A stretch of 64,000 nt of DNA from Nonomuraea longispora (GTDB lineage Bacteria; Actinomycetota; Actinomycetes; Streptosporangiales; Streptosporangiaceae): assembly GCF_004348345.1 (NCBI RefSeq), contig NZ_SMJZ01000007.1, forward strand, positions 23,858 to 87,857, in the 5' to 3' direction. The notes under the pieces were generated by a model, which was given only the letters and a program-made list of their open reading frames with translations, was not told the DNA's origin and ran no database searches. Position numbers and translations under genes: made by a program. Each line of letters opens with the position of its first letter. Positions within the stretch are counted from its first letter, which is position 1. Shown here in pieces: positions 16,420 through 25,421 of the stretch.

Positions 16420-17823
16420 ATGGGCGCCGGGCACGCGCACGGCGCGTCCGCACCACGCTCGCGACGCACGATGATGGCGAGCCTGGCCGTCCTGGTGCCG
16501 GTGGCCGTCGTCACGCTGGGGGCCCTGCTGTGGCTCTGGCCCGACGGCCGGCCCGGGACGGGCGCGCAGCCGTCCGCCGTCGAACGGCTCACGGGCACGA
16601 TCACGGCCGTCACGCTCAAGCGTTGCCCCGCCGCGCCAGAGGGCGCGCCCCGGCCCGACCCCGCCACGTGCGGCACGGCCACGGTCAAGCTCGGTGAGGG
16701 GCGCGACGCCGGCCGCGACGTCACGCTCCGCCTGCCCGCAGGCCCGGGGGCGCAGCACTTCGCCCCGGGCGACGGCGTGATCCTGCTGCGCGACGCCGAC
16801 GGCGCCTACCAGATCTCCGACCATGACCGGGCGACGCCGCTGTGGCTGTTCGGCCTGGCCTTCGCCGCCGCGGTGATCGCGTTCGGCCGCTGGCGCGGGG
16901 TGACGGCGCTGATCGGCCTGGCGGTGACGTTCGTGCTGCTGCTGACGTTCGTCATTCCCGGCATCCTGGAGGGCAGGTCCCCGATGCTGGTGGCGATCGT
17001 CGGCGCGGCGGCGATCATGCTGACGGTGCTCTACCTCACGCACGGCTTCTCCCTGCCGACGTCCATGGCGGTGCTCGGCACGCTGGCCAGCCTGGCGCTG
17101 ACGGGCGCGCTGTCGTACGCGGCGCTCGGGTTCGCCCGGCTCAACGGGGTCACCGACGACAGCGCGCTGACGCTGGGCATGAGCCTGTCGATCGACACAC
17201 AGGGGCTGCTGCTGGCCGGGATCATCATCGGCGCGCTCGGAGTGCTGGACGACGTGACCGTCACGCAGGCGGTGACGGTGGCCGAGCTGGCCCACGCCAA
17301 CCCGTCGTACGGCTTCGCCCGCCTCTACCAGGCGGCCGGTCGCATCGGGCGGGCCCACATCGCCTCGGTGATCAACACGATCATCCTGGCGTACGCGGGG
17401 GCGTCGCTGCCGCTGCTGCTGCTGTTCAGCATCGGGGAGCAGCCCTTGGGGCAGGTGCTGACGACGCCGGTCATCGCCCAGGAGATCGTGCGCAGCGTGG
17501 CGGGCACGCTCGGCCTCATCGCCGCCGTACCCATCACCACGGCCCTGGCCGCCCTGGCGGCCACCCGTCACCGGCCGGCCGCCGGGGAGCCCGGATCGCG
17601 CCGCCGCGGGGACGCCGGGGCCGCCGCGCGCCGGCGTGCCGGTTCCGAGGAGCACCGCGCGGAGCCCGAGCCGCCCGCTTCACGTCGTCGGGTGAGCCGC
17701 GCGGGGGAGGACTTCTTCGCCCCGCACCCGTCCCAGGACCGCGACGTGTCCCCCGGCGAGGAGCCGGGGCCCCGCCGGGCGCCTGATCGCCCGGCCCGCC
17801 ACCGCCGCCGCGCGAGCACCTGA
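16420..17823 (+). CDS. YibE/F-family integral membrane protein
   Basis: 467 residues from ATG at 16420; the reading frame is open far upstream but only as antisense of the DUF72 gene. One N-terminal helix (about 20-42), an extracytoplasmic beta-rich segment (about 55-125), then a block of about seven helices (130-380) characteristic of YibE/F (GALGVLDDVTVTQAVTV is a conserved stretch) and a long charged, disordered C-terminal tail of about 85 residues. Role unknown; proposed membrane transporter or permease. Stand-alone gene. Confidence 0.85.
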   Translation: MGAGHAHGASAPRSRRTMMASLAVLVPVAVVTLGALLWLWPDGRPGTGAQPSAVERLTGTITAVTLKRCPAAPEGAPRPDPATCGTATVKLGEGRDAGRDVTLRLPAGPGAQHFAPGDGVILLRDADGAYQISDHDRATPLWLFGLAFAAAVIAFGRWRGVTALIGLAVTFVLLLTFVIPGILEGRSPMLVAIVGAAAIMLTVLYLTHGFSLPTSMAVLGTLASLALTGALSYAALGFARLNGVTDDSALTLGMSLSIDTQGLLLAGIIIGALGVLDDVTVTQAVTVAELAHANPSYGFARLYQAAGRIGRAHIASVINTIILAYAGASLPLLLLFSIGEQPLGQVLTTPVIAQEIVRSVAGTLGLIAAVPITTALAALAATRHRPAAGEPGSRRRGDAGAAARRRAGSEEHRAEPEPPASRRRVSRAGEDFFAPHPSQDRDVSPGEEPGPRRAPDRPARHRRRAST

Positions 17824-17893
17824 CGCCGCTCCCCGGCCGGTACGCGGGGGCATGCGGTCTCTCGCCGACGACGGCCGTCAGGCCGCGCGGCGG

Positions 17894-18751
17894 TCAGTAG
17901 GCCTCGGCGCTGCCGTCCACGCGCAGCTTGCGCCGGGCCCGGTCGTAGAAGGTGGTGCCGAGCCGCACCACCTGAGCCGCCCCCGGCCAGGCGGTGACCG
18001 TGATGCTGTCACCGGGGCACAGGTGGCCGAGCACGGCCCCGTCGACCTCGACCGCGAGCCGCCCGCTGGTGGGCAGCACCTGGAGCGTCACCTCCTCGTC
18101 GGCGGGCAGCACCAGGGCCCGGTTGAAGGCCGAGTGGGCGGCGGCGGGCACGACCAGCACGGCCTCGACCCGGGGCGACACGATGGGCCCGCCGGCGGAG
18201 AAGCTGTAGGCCGTGGATCCGGTGGAGGTCGACACGATCACGGCGTCGGCGGCGAAGCGGACGAAGTCGCTGCCCGCCGCGCTCACCGCGACGCCCGCCA
18301 GCCCCTCTCCGGGGATCCGTACGAGGGCGATGTCGTTGAACGCGGTCACGTCCGCGCCCTGGACCTCGGCCTGGATCGCCATCCGCGGCTCGATCGTGTA
18401 GCGGTGCTCGTCGATCGCGGAGAGCGTGCCGGCCAGGTCGTCCACGTCGATCTCCGCGAGGAACCCGAGCCGCCCCAGGTTGACGCCGAGGATGGGCGTG
18501 CGCCGCCCGGCGAGCAGCCGCATCGTGCGCAGCATCGTCCCGTCGCCGCCGAGCCCGACCAGCAGGTCGGACCGTTCGACGAGCGTGTCGGTGTCTACGG
18601 GCACGGCGCTGCAGTCGATGCGGCCCACCTCCTCGGGCAGGCCGAGCACGGTGACGTCGTTGCAGGCCGCCCAGCGCAGGATGGTGTCGATCGCCTTCCT
18701 GGAGTCGCGCTGGGGGTGCAGCACCAGCCCGACCGTCCCGACCATGCCCAT
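17894..18751 (-). CDS. nadK: NAD kinase
   Basis: 285 residues, normal length. The ATP/NAD-kinase signature GGDGTML (about residues 68-74) and the second conserved block TSTGSTAYSFSAGGPI are intact, with FNDIALVR in place of the more usual NE motif. Phosphorylates NAD+ to NADP+ in the cytosol. Starts 14 bp after the stop of the glucarate-dehydratase gene on the same strand, so it may be read through from that operon, although no pathway link is needed. It may be a second NadK beside the housekeeping enzyme. Confidence 0.88.
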   Translation of the reverse strand: MGMVGTVGLVLHPQRDSRKAIDTILRWAACNDVTVLGLPEEVGRIDCSAVPVDTDTLVERSDLLVGLGGDGTMLRTMRLLAGRRTPILGVNLGRLGFLAEIDVDDLAGTLSAIDEHRYTIEPRMAIQAEVQGADVTAFNDIALVRIPGEGLAGVAVSAAGSDFVRFAADAVIVSTSTGSTAYSFSAGGPIVSPRVEAVLVVPAAAHSAFNRALVLPADEEVTLQVLPTSGRLAVEVDGAVLGHLCPGDSITVTAWPGAAQVVRLGTTFYDRARRKLRVDGSAEAY

Positions 18752-18765
18752 GCGCCAACCTTAGG

Positions 18766-20100
18766 TCAGCGGTCGAGGCAGGGGCGTTTCGGGTCGAACA
18801 CCCAGTCCTTCACGAGATAGCGCATGGCCACGGCGTCGTCGCGGGCGCCGAGCCCCTGGCGGAGGTAGAGCTCGTGGGCCTCGTCCAGGGCCGCGCGGTC
18901 GAGCTCGACGCCGAGCCCGGGTGCGGTGGGCACGTCGACGGCGCCGTCCGTGATCCGCGGCGGCCTGGTGGTGAGGGCCTGGCCGTCCTGCCAGATCCAG
19001 TGCGTGTCCAGGGCGGTGATCTCACCAGGGGCGGCGGCCCCGACGTGCGTGAACATCGCCAGCGAGATGTCGAAGTGGTTGTTGGAGTGGGAACCCCAGG
19101 TCAGGCCGAAGTCGTGGCAGAGCTGGGCGACCCTGACGGAGCCGGACATGGTCCAGAAGTGCGGGTCGGCGAGCGGGATGTCGACGGCGTTCGCGCGTAC
19201 GGCGTGCGCCATCTCCCGCCAGTCGGTAGCGATCATGTTGGTGGCGGTGCGCAGGCCGGTCGCGCGCCGGAACTCCGCCATCGTCTCCCGGCCGGAGAAG
19301 CGGCCCTCGGCCCCGCACGGGTCCTCGGCGTAGGCGAGCACGTCGCCGAGCCCCGCGCACAGCCGGACGGCGTCGGCCAGCAGCCAGCCGCCGTTGGGGT
19401 CGACGGTGATGCGCGCGCCGGGGAACCTGCCGGCCAGCGCCCTGACCGTCTCGATCTCCTGCTCGCCGGGCAGCACCCCGCCCTTGAGCTTGAAGTCGGC
19501 GAACCCGTACCGCTCCTGGGCGGCCTCGGCCAGCGCGACCACCGCGTCCGGGGTCAGGGCCTCGCGGCGGCGCAGCCGCGACCAGCGGTCGCCGCCGCCT
19601 TCCTCGCCGCCGTCGTCGACCCGGTAGGGCAGGTCCGTCTTGCCCGGGTCGCCGATGTAGAACAGGTAGCCCAGCATCGGCACCCGGTCGCGCTGCTGCC
19701 CGTCGCCGAGCAGCTCCGCCACTGGGACGCCGAGGTACCGGCCGTGCAGGTCGAGCAGGCTGGACTCCAGCCCGGTGACCGCGTGCACCGTGGTGCGCAG
19801 GTCGAAGGTCTGCGCGCCCCGCCCGGCGGCGTCCCGGTCGGCGAACCGGGCCGCCACCGAGCGCAGCAGGCTGCGGTGGCGTGCCACGGGCTCGCCGGTC
19901 AGCAGCGTCGCGGCCTCCTCGACGGTACGCCGGATCGCCTCGCCACCCGGCACCTCGCCGAGGCCCGTACGCCCGTCGGAGTCGGTGGTGACGACGACGT
20001 TGCGGGTGAAGAACGGCCCGTGGGCGCCGCTGAGGTTGAGCAGCATGCTGTCGTACCCGGCCACGGGGACGACCTCGACGCGCTGGATGGTGGGAGACAC
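18766..20100 (-). CDS. gudD: Glucarate dehydratase (enolase superfamily)
   Basis: 444 residues from GTG at 20100. All GlucD hallmarks are visible: the KxK base pair in FKLKGG, metal ligands in DPNGGW and [16 protein letters not shown], and the His of HSNNHFDIS. Converts D-glucarate (or L-idarate) to 5-dehydro-4-deoxyglucarate. Starts 14 bp after the stop of kdgD, whose product is the next enzyme, so kdgD-gudD form an operon below a LysR regulator. A second glucarate-dehydratase-like paralogue lies in the transporter operon at 25418-26722. Confidence 0.92.
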   Translation of the reverse strand: MSPTIQRVEVVPVAGYDSMLLNLSGAHGPFFTRNVVVTTDSDGRTGLGEVPGGEAIRRTVEEAATLLTGEPVARHRSLLRSVAARFADRDAAGRGAQTFDLRTTVHAVTGLESSLLDLHGRYLGVPVAELLGDGQQRDRVPMLGYLFYIGDPGKTDLPYRVDDGGEEGGGDRWSRLRRREALTPDAVVALAEAAQERYGFADFKLKGGVLPGEQEIETVRALAGRFPGARITVDPNGGWLLADAVRLCAGLGDVLAYAEDPCGAEGRFSGRETMAEFRRATGLRTATNMIATDWREMAHAVRANAVDIPLADPHFWTMSGSVRVAQLCHDFGLTWGSHSNNHFDISLAMFTHVGAAAPGEITALDTHWIWQDGQALTTRPPRITDGAVDVPTAPGLGVELDRAALDEAHELYLRQGLGARDDAVAMRYLVKDWVFDPKRPCLDR

Positions 20101-20114
20101 GGGCGGGGACCCTC

Positions 20115-21029
20115 TCAGCTGATCTTGTTGACGAGGGCGGTCAGCTCGGCGAGCTCGTCCTCGGTGAGATTCTGCAGCGGCGGGCGCACGGGCCCGCCGT
20201 GACGTCCGGCAGCGGTCAGCCCGGCCTTGATGACGGACACGGCGTACCCCTTCTCGCGGTCGCGGATGTCCAGGTAGGGGACCACGAACTCCCTGATGCG
20301 ACGGTAGACCGCCTCCCGGTCCTGGGCGCGGACGTCGGCGTAGAAGTCGAGCGCGAACTGCGGGACGAAGTTGAAGATGGCCGACGAGTACGTGCTCATG
20401 CCGAGCTGGAGCAGCGGCAGCGCGAAGGTCTCCGCAGTGGGGAGGCCGCCGATGTAGGCCAGGCGGTCGCCGACGCCGGCGTAGATGCGGGCGAGGTTCT
20501 CGATGTTGCCGACGCCGTCCTTGAAGCCGACGAGGTTCGCGTTCCTGTCGGCCAGGATCTCGACGGAGCGGTCGGTGAGGACGGCGTTGGCGCGGCTGTA
20601 GACGACCACGCCGAGCCCCGTGCCGCGGCAGACCGCGCTGACGTGCTCGATCAGACCCGCCTGACCGGCCTCGGTGAGGTAGGGCGGCATGAGGAGCAGC
20701 CCGTCGGCGCCCGCGGCCTCGGCGGCCTGGGCCTGCGCGACGGCGTTGGCGGTGCCACCGGTGGCGGGCGCCACGACCGGCAGCCTGCCGCCGACCTGGT
20801 CGACCGCCGCGCGGACCACCTGGTCGATCTCGGCGGAGGTCAGTGAGAAGCCCTCGCCCGTGCCCCCGGCGGTGAACAGGCCTGCCACGGGAAAGCTGCT
20901 CAGCCAGGCGAGGTGCTCGCGGTAGCGCGCCTCGTCGAAGCGGAGGTCCTCGGTGAAGTGGGTGACGGGGAAGGACAGCAGGCCGCTCTTGAGCTGGGTC
21001 GCGAGCTCGTGCGGGGAGAAGCTGGGCAT
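20115..21029 (-). CDS. kdgD: 5-dehydro-4-deoxyglucarate dehydratase
   Basis: 304 residues, a DHDPS-family TIM barrel. [10 protein letters not shown] is the pyruvate-binding loop, [11 protein letters not shown] contains the Tyr region and VGFKDGVGN the Schiff-base lysine. Catalyses decarboxylating dehydration of 5-dehydro-4-deoxyglucarate to 2-oxoglutarate semialdehyde. ATG at 21029 follows AAAGGA. The final enzyme, 2-oxoglutarate-semialdehyde dehydrogenase, is not in this window. Same strand and operon as gudD. Confidence 0.92.
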   Translation of the reverse strand: MPSFSPHELATQLKSGLLSFPVTHFTEDLRFDEARYREHLAWLSSFPVAGLFTAGGTGEGFSLTSAEIDQVVRAAVDQVGGRLPVVAPATGGTANAVAQAQAAEAAGADGLLLMPPYLTEAGQAGLIEHVSAVCRGTGLGVVVYSRANAVLTDRSVEILADRNANLVGFKDGVGNIENLARIYAGVGDRLAYIGGLPTAETFALPLLQLGMSTYSSAIFNFVPQFALDFYADVRAQDREAVYRRIREFVVPYLDIRDREKGYAVSVIKAGLTAAGRHGGPVRPPLQNLTEDELAELTALVNKIS

Positions 21030-21152
21030 GGCGGTCCTTTGCTTACATGCGGCAGTGGGGTCCCCCGTGCGCCGCAGGTCAGGTCTGATGCCGCCAGGCT
21101 AGGGAGCTGGGGCGATTCCTGTCCAAGTGCATTTTCGTATCCGGCGATGCTG

Positions 21153-22094
21153 TCAGGGCATCATCAGCGACGGCGGGGGTGCCTCGAGGTCGGGAAGCAG
21201 GTCGAGCACCCGCCGGAGCGCGGGGTTGGTGGAGCCGCGGTCCCAGATCACGTGCAGCTCGACCGGCTCTCCGGTGGCGTTCTCCTCGCTCTCCAGCGGA
21301 TCGCCGCCGCCGCGGGCCAGCTCACAGAAGGTGACGCCGTCGATGCCGAGCGAGCGGGCGCTGGCGGGCGCCAGCGCGACGCCCCGCCCGGCCGCCACGA
21401 GCAGCACCGCGGTGAGGATCTGGTGCACCTGCTGCTCGATCCGGGGGTGGGCGTTGGTGAGGAAGTGCACGGTCAGTTCGTGGAAGTACCGCGACTGCAC
21501 GGGGTTGTAGCTGATCACCGGCAGTCCGTCGAAGTCGTCGGGCACGAGCGGCCGGCCGAGACCGGCGAGCGGATGCCCGAGGGGCACGACCGCGCACAGC
21601 GGCTCGCGGAAGACGACCCGCGAGTCGAGCGTGGCGATGTCGAACGGCGGGCGCGCGAGCCCCACGTCGAGCTCGCCGCGGAGCAGGCCGTCGACCTGCC
21701 CGGCGGTGACCCGTTCGTGCAGGATGACGTCGATCTCCGGCAGTTGTTCCGACAACCTGCGCAGCAGCGCGCCCAGCATGCTGATGGCGGAGACGGCCGT
21801 GAAGCCGAGCCGTACGGTCCCGGCGGCGCCGCTGGCGATCCTGCGCGCACGGTCGCCCGCGGTGTCGACGAGCGTGAGCATGCGCCGGGCGTCGTCCAGG
21901 AAGGCGCGGCCGGCGTCGGTGAGGACCACGCGCCGGTTGTCGCGTTCCAGCAGGGTCACGCCGACCACCCGCTCCAGCTTCTGGATGTGCCGGCTGAGCG
22001 GGGGCTGGGTCATGCGCAGCCGATCAGCGGCCCGGCCGAAGTGGAGTTCCTCGGCAACTGCGACGAATGCCCGGATCTGATCAAGTGTTAGCAT
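21153..22094 (-). CDS. LysR-family regulator of the aldarate locus
   Basis: 313 residues: N-terminal winged helix (LDQIRAFVAVAEELHFGRAA with RMTQPPLSRHIQKLE recognition helix), then a periplasmic-binding-like effector domain. It is transcribed toward kdgD-gudD and diverges from the TctC gene; a perfect 14-bp palindrome lies 13 nt upstream of its start. Expected to sense an aldarate or pathway intermediate and to control both the catabolic and transporter operons. Target assignment is inference from position. Confidence 0.9.
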   Translation of the reverse strand: MLTLDQIRAFVAVAEELHFGRAADRLRMTQPPLSRHIQKLERVVGVTLLERDNRRVVLTDAGRAFLDDARRMLTLVDTAGDRARRIASGAAGTVRLGFTAVSAISMLGALLRRLSEQLPEIDVILHERVTAGQVDGLLRGELDVGLARPPFDIATLDSRVVFREPLCAVVPLGHPLAGLGRPLVPDDFDGLPVISYNPVQSRYFHELTVHFLTNAHPRIEQQVHQILTAVLLVAAGRGVALAPASARSLGIDGVTFCELARGGGDPLESEENATGEPVELHVIWDRGSTNPALRRVLDLLPDLEAPPPSLMMP

Positions 22095-22106
22095 GATGCG
22101 GAAATA

Positions 22107-22120
22107 GTATCACTTGATAC
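22107..22120. promoter_or_regulatory. LysR-type operator (GTATCA-CT-TGATAC)
   Basis: A perfect inverted repeat, GTATCACTTGATAC, in the divergent region between the lysR and tctC genes. Its core fits the T-N11-A rule of LysR-type boxes, and the lysR start is only 13 nt away. Likely site for autoregulation and for activation of the tripartite transporter operon. Confidence 0.55.
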
Positions 22121-22274
22121 CGAAATGAGCCTGGACAGGCATCGCAGCAGGTCCCTACTCTCCGGAGACTACAGAAAACGGATGAAAACCGCCCTTGACG
22201 TCCGTCCGAAACTCCGCAGCACGCACACCACGCGCACCCCACCGAGGGGCACCGCCCGCACGAAGGAGAAGTCC

Positions 22275-23282
22275 ATGCCGGCATCCCGGACAGCCCCCCG
22301 CCGCGTTCTCGCGGGAGTCCTCGGCACCGTCGCCGCCATCGCGCTGACCGCATGCGGCGGGGTCAAGACGACGTCCACCGGCGGCGACGGCGGCGAATAT
22401 CCGTCGGGCAACATCGAGTTCAGCGTCGGCGCCTCGCCCGGCGGCTCGACCGACCTCATCACCCGGGCGCTGGCCCAGGGCATGGCCAAGGAGCTCGGCG
22501 TCTCCGCGCCGGTGCTCAACAAACCGGGTGCCAACGGCGCGCTCAACGCCAAGGAGCTGCAGTCGGCGGCCCCCGACGGCTACAAGCTCGCCGTCCAGAA
22601 CGCCTCCCTGTTCACCATCACGCCGCTCACGGTGTCGCCCGCCGAGGCCACGAAGATCGACTCCTTCGACGTCATCACCGGCGTCTCGCGCGACGACTAC
22701 GTCATGGCGACCAACCCCAAATCCGGCTACAAGTCGATCAAGGACATGAAGGAGGCCGGCAAGCCGATCCGGTACGGCACGACCGGCGTCGGCACGGGCG
22801 CGCAGCTGGCCTCAGCGCTGACCTTCAAGACGGCCGGCATCGAGGCCACGGCCGTGCCCTTCGACGGCGGCTCCCCCGCGCTGACCGCGCTGCTCGGTAA
22901 CCAGGTCGACGTCTCCACCATGCAGATCGGCGAGGCCATCGAGAACGTCAAGGCCGGCAGGCTCGTGCCGCTCGCGGTCTTCTCCAAGGAGCGCATCCCC
23001 TACCTGCCGGACGTGCCGACGGCCACGGAGCAGGGCTTCGACGTGCAGGTGACGCAGTACCGCTTCCTCACCGCGCCCAAGGGCACGCCGCAGGACGTCA
23101 AGACCAGGCTGCTGGAAGCGGCCAAGAAGACGTTCGCCACGCCGGAGTACAAGAAGTTCAACGAGCAGAACTCGCTCACCCCGATGGAGGTCACGCCCGA
23201 CGAGGTCCTCAGCTCCCTGCAGAGCGACACCGCCACCTACAAGAAGCAGCTCGACGAGTTCGGGATCAGCCTGGCCGGCTGA
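22275..23282 (+). CDS. tctC: TctC/Bug-family substrate-binding lipoprotein
   Basis: 335 residues from ATG at 22275 with AAGGAG upstream; the frame is open further up but without a signal peptide there. Signal peptide ends at ALTAC (lipobox). The mature protein has the Bug-family pattern NIEFSVGASPGGSTDLITRALAQ, LNKPGANGALNAKELQSAAP, and RYGTTGVGTGAQL. Binds a carboxylate for the TctAB permease; the flanking dehydratases suggest glucarate/galactarate-type aldarates as cargo. Confidence 0.9.
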   Translation: MPASRTAPRRVLAGVLGTVAAIALTACGGVKTTSTGGDGGEYPSGNIEFSVGASPGGSTDLITRALAQGMAKELGVSAPVLNKPGANGALNAKELQSAAPDGYKLAVQNASLFTITPLTVSPAEATKIDSFDVITGVSRDDYVMATNPKSGYKSIKDMKEAGKPIRYGTTGVGTGAQLASALTFKTAGIEATAVPFDGGSPALTALLGNQVDVSTMQIGEAIENVKAGRLVPLAVFSKERIPYLPDVPTATEQGFDVQVTQYRFLTAPKGTPQDVKTRLLEAAKKTFATPEYKKFNEQNSLTPMEVTPDEVLSSLQSDTATYKKQLDEFGISLAG

Positions 23283-23339
23283 CCGAGGATCCGGCAGGCC
23301 ACCCCCTCCCGCTCGTCCGCCCGCCACCAAGGAGTGAGC

Positions 23340-23876
23340 ATGTCCATGTCCGACCCCGCAAGGTCGCCAGAACCGCTCGACGACGTCGCCGCCGAGGCCG
23401 AGCGGCTCCAGGCCGAGCTGGACGAGTCACGGCCGCCGCACGCGGGCCCCCTCTCGCAGGTCGCGGCGGCCCTGGCCGGGCTCGCCGCCGGGATCTTCGG
23501 GGCGGTCGGATCGTACGCGCTCGGACTCGGCAGCCTCACCCAGCCGGGCCCCGGCCTGTGGCCGTTCGCCATCAGCGTCGTCATCGTCGCGCTGTCGGCT
23601 GCGCTCGTCGTCACGGGCCGCCTGCTGGAGGACGCCGAACGTTTCTCCAAGGCCAGCCTGCTCACCCTGGTCGCGCTGGTGACGCTCGTGCTGCTCGCCG
23701 TGCTCCTCCCCCTGATCGGCTTCGAGATCCCGTCGCTGCTGCTGGTGTTCGTCTGGCTGCGCTGGCTGGGCAAGGAGTCGTGGCGATCGTCCATCGTGAT
23801 CAGCGTCTGCACCGTGGCCGCGTTCTACGTGATCTTCGTCCTGCTGCTGCAGGTCCCGCTCCCGCGCCTCATCTGA
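23340..23876 (+). CDS. tctB: TctB-family small permease subunit
   Basis: 178 residues from ATG at 23340 (GTG at 23334 is two codons upstream; AAGGAG precedes both). Charged N-terminal 40 residues, then four hydrophobic helices with the TctB-like GLGSLTQPGPGLWPFAIS motif after the first. Forms the membrane complex with TctA. Lies between tctC and tctA in a tight operon. Confidence 0.88.
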   Translation: MSMSDPARSPEPLDDVAAEAERLQAELDESRPPHAGPLSQVAAALAGLAAGIFGAVGSYALGLGSLTQPGPGLWPFAISVVIVALSAALVVTGRLLEDAERFSKASLLTLVALVTLVLLAVLLPLIGFEIPSLLLVFVWLRWLGKESWRSSIVISVCTVAAFYVIFVLLLQVPLPRLI

Positions 23877-23885
23877 GAAAGTCAC

Positions 23886-25421
23886 ATGGACATCTCCCCG
23901 ATCATCAACGGCTTCGGCGTCGTCCTGGAGCCGGACAACCTGCTCTACTGCCTCGTCGGCGTCATCATCGGCATGCTCATCGGTGTGCTCCCCGGGCTCG
24001 GCCCCGGCGCGACGATCGCCATCCTGCTGCCCCTCACGTACGGCGTCGGGCCCGTTCCGGCGATCATCATGCTGGCGGGGATCTTCTACGGCGCCCAGTA
24101 CGGCGGGACCATCACCTCCGTGCTGCTGCGCCTGCCGGGCGAGGCGTCCTCGGTGGTGACCGTCTTCGACGGCTTCGCGCTGGCCAAGCAGGGCAGGGCG
24201 GGCACCGCGCTCGGCATCGCGGCCATCGGCTCCTTCATCGGGGGCACCGTCTCGATCCTCGGCCTGACGCTGCTGGCCCCGATCGTCGCCGGCTTCGCGC
24301 TCGACTTCGGGCCTCCCGAGTACGCGGCGCTGGGCGTGCTCGGCGTGCTGCTGATCTCGTCGGTGGGCAACGGCCACAAGCTCAAGGCCATCATCGCCGC
24401 CTGCGTCGGCCTGCTGCTCGCGACCGTGGGCCGCGACACCTTCACGGGCGCGGAGCGCTTCACCTTCGACAGCCTCAACCTGGCCGAGGGCATCGACTTC
24501 GTGCCGCTCGCCATGGGCCTGTTCGGGCTCAGCGAGATCCTCTACAACATCGAGGAACGCCACAACCAGGTCCACTCCCCCGCCAAGGTCGGCAACGTGT
24601 GGCCGTCCCGCAAGGACCTCGGCCGGTCGAAAGGCGCGATCGGGCGGGGCTCGCTCATCGGGTTCTTCCTCGGCGTGCTGCCGGGCGGCGGGGCCACGTT
24701 GTCCTCCCTGGCCGCGTACGCGTTCGAGAAGCGGCGCGCGAAGCAGCCGGAACGGTTCGGCCGGGGCGCCGTCGAGGGCGTGGCCGCGCCGGAGACCGCC
24801 AACAACGCGGCCGCCACCTCGTCGTTCATCCCGCTGCTGACGCTCGGCATCCCGGCCAACGCCACGATGGCCCTCATCTTCGGCGCGCTGCTCATCCAGG
24901 GCATCCAGCCGGGCCCGCAGCTCGTCGCCCAGCACCCCGACGTCTTCTGGGGCGTCATCAACTCGATGTACATCGGCAATATCCTGCTGCTCATCATGAG
25001 CATCCCGATGGTCGGCGTCTTCGTGCGGATCCTGCGCGTGCGGCCGGCCATCCTGGCGCCGATCACGGTGCTCATCACGCTGCTCGGCGCGTACACGGTG
25101 AACAACCAGGTTTACGACATCTTCCTGGTGATCGCCTTCGGCCTGCTCGGCTACCTGATGAAGAAGCTCGGCTTCGAGCCGGGGCCGCTCGTGCTGGCGT
25201 TCGTGCTCGGCTCGATGATCGAGAACTCCTCGCGGCAGTCGCTGCTCATCTTCGGCGGCGACCCGACCGGCTTCTTCACCCGCCCGATCTCCGGCACGGT
25301 GCTCGCGCTGGTCCTGCTGGTCGCCGTCCTGCCCCTCATCCGCAAGGCCCTGCGCCGCCGCAGGCCCGCCGAGGAACCGGCCGGGCGCGCGGACGAACCC
25401 GTCGAGGAGAACACGCCATGA
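23886..25421 (+). CDS. tctA: TctA-family large permease subunit
   Basis: 511 residues with about eleven to twelve hydrophobic segments. TctA signatures: GVLPGLGPGATIAILLPLTY near residue 40, GAQYGGTITSVLL, and GVLPGGGATLSSLAAYAFEK; ETANNAAATSSFIPLLTLG is the second conserved block. Ion-driven carboxylate importer together with TctB/TctC. Its stop overlaps the ATG of the downstream dehydratase (ATGA), linking uptake directly to catabolism. Confidence 0.92.
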   Translation: MDISPIINGFGVVLEPDNLLYCLVGVIIGMLIGVLPGLGPGATIAILLPLTYGVGPVPAIIMLAGIFYGAQYGGTITSVLLRLPGEASSVVTVFDGFALAKQGRAGTALGIAAIGSFIGGTVSILGLTLLAPIVAGFALDFGPPEYAALGVLGVLLISSVGNGHKLKAIIAACVGLLLATVGRDTFTGAERFTFDSLNLAEGIDFVPLAMGLFGLSEILYNIEERHNQVHSPAKVGNVWPSRKDLGRSKGAIGRGSLIGFFLGVLPGGGATLSSLAAYAFEKRRAKQPERFGRGAVEGVAAPETANNAAATSSFIPLLTLGIPANATMALIFGALLIQGIQPGPQLVAQHPDVFWGVINSMYIGNILLLIMSIPMVGVFVRILRVRPAILAPITVLITLLGAYTVNNQVYDIFLVIAFGLLGYLMKKLGFEPGPLVLAFVLGSMIENSSRQSLLIFGGDPTGFFTRPISGTVLALVLLVAVLPLIRKALRRRRPAEEPAGRADEPVEENTP

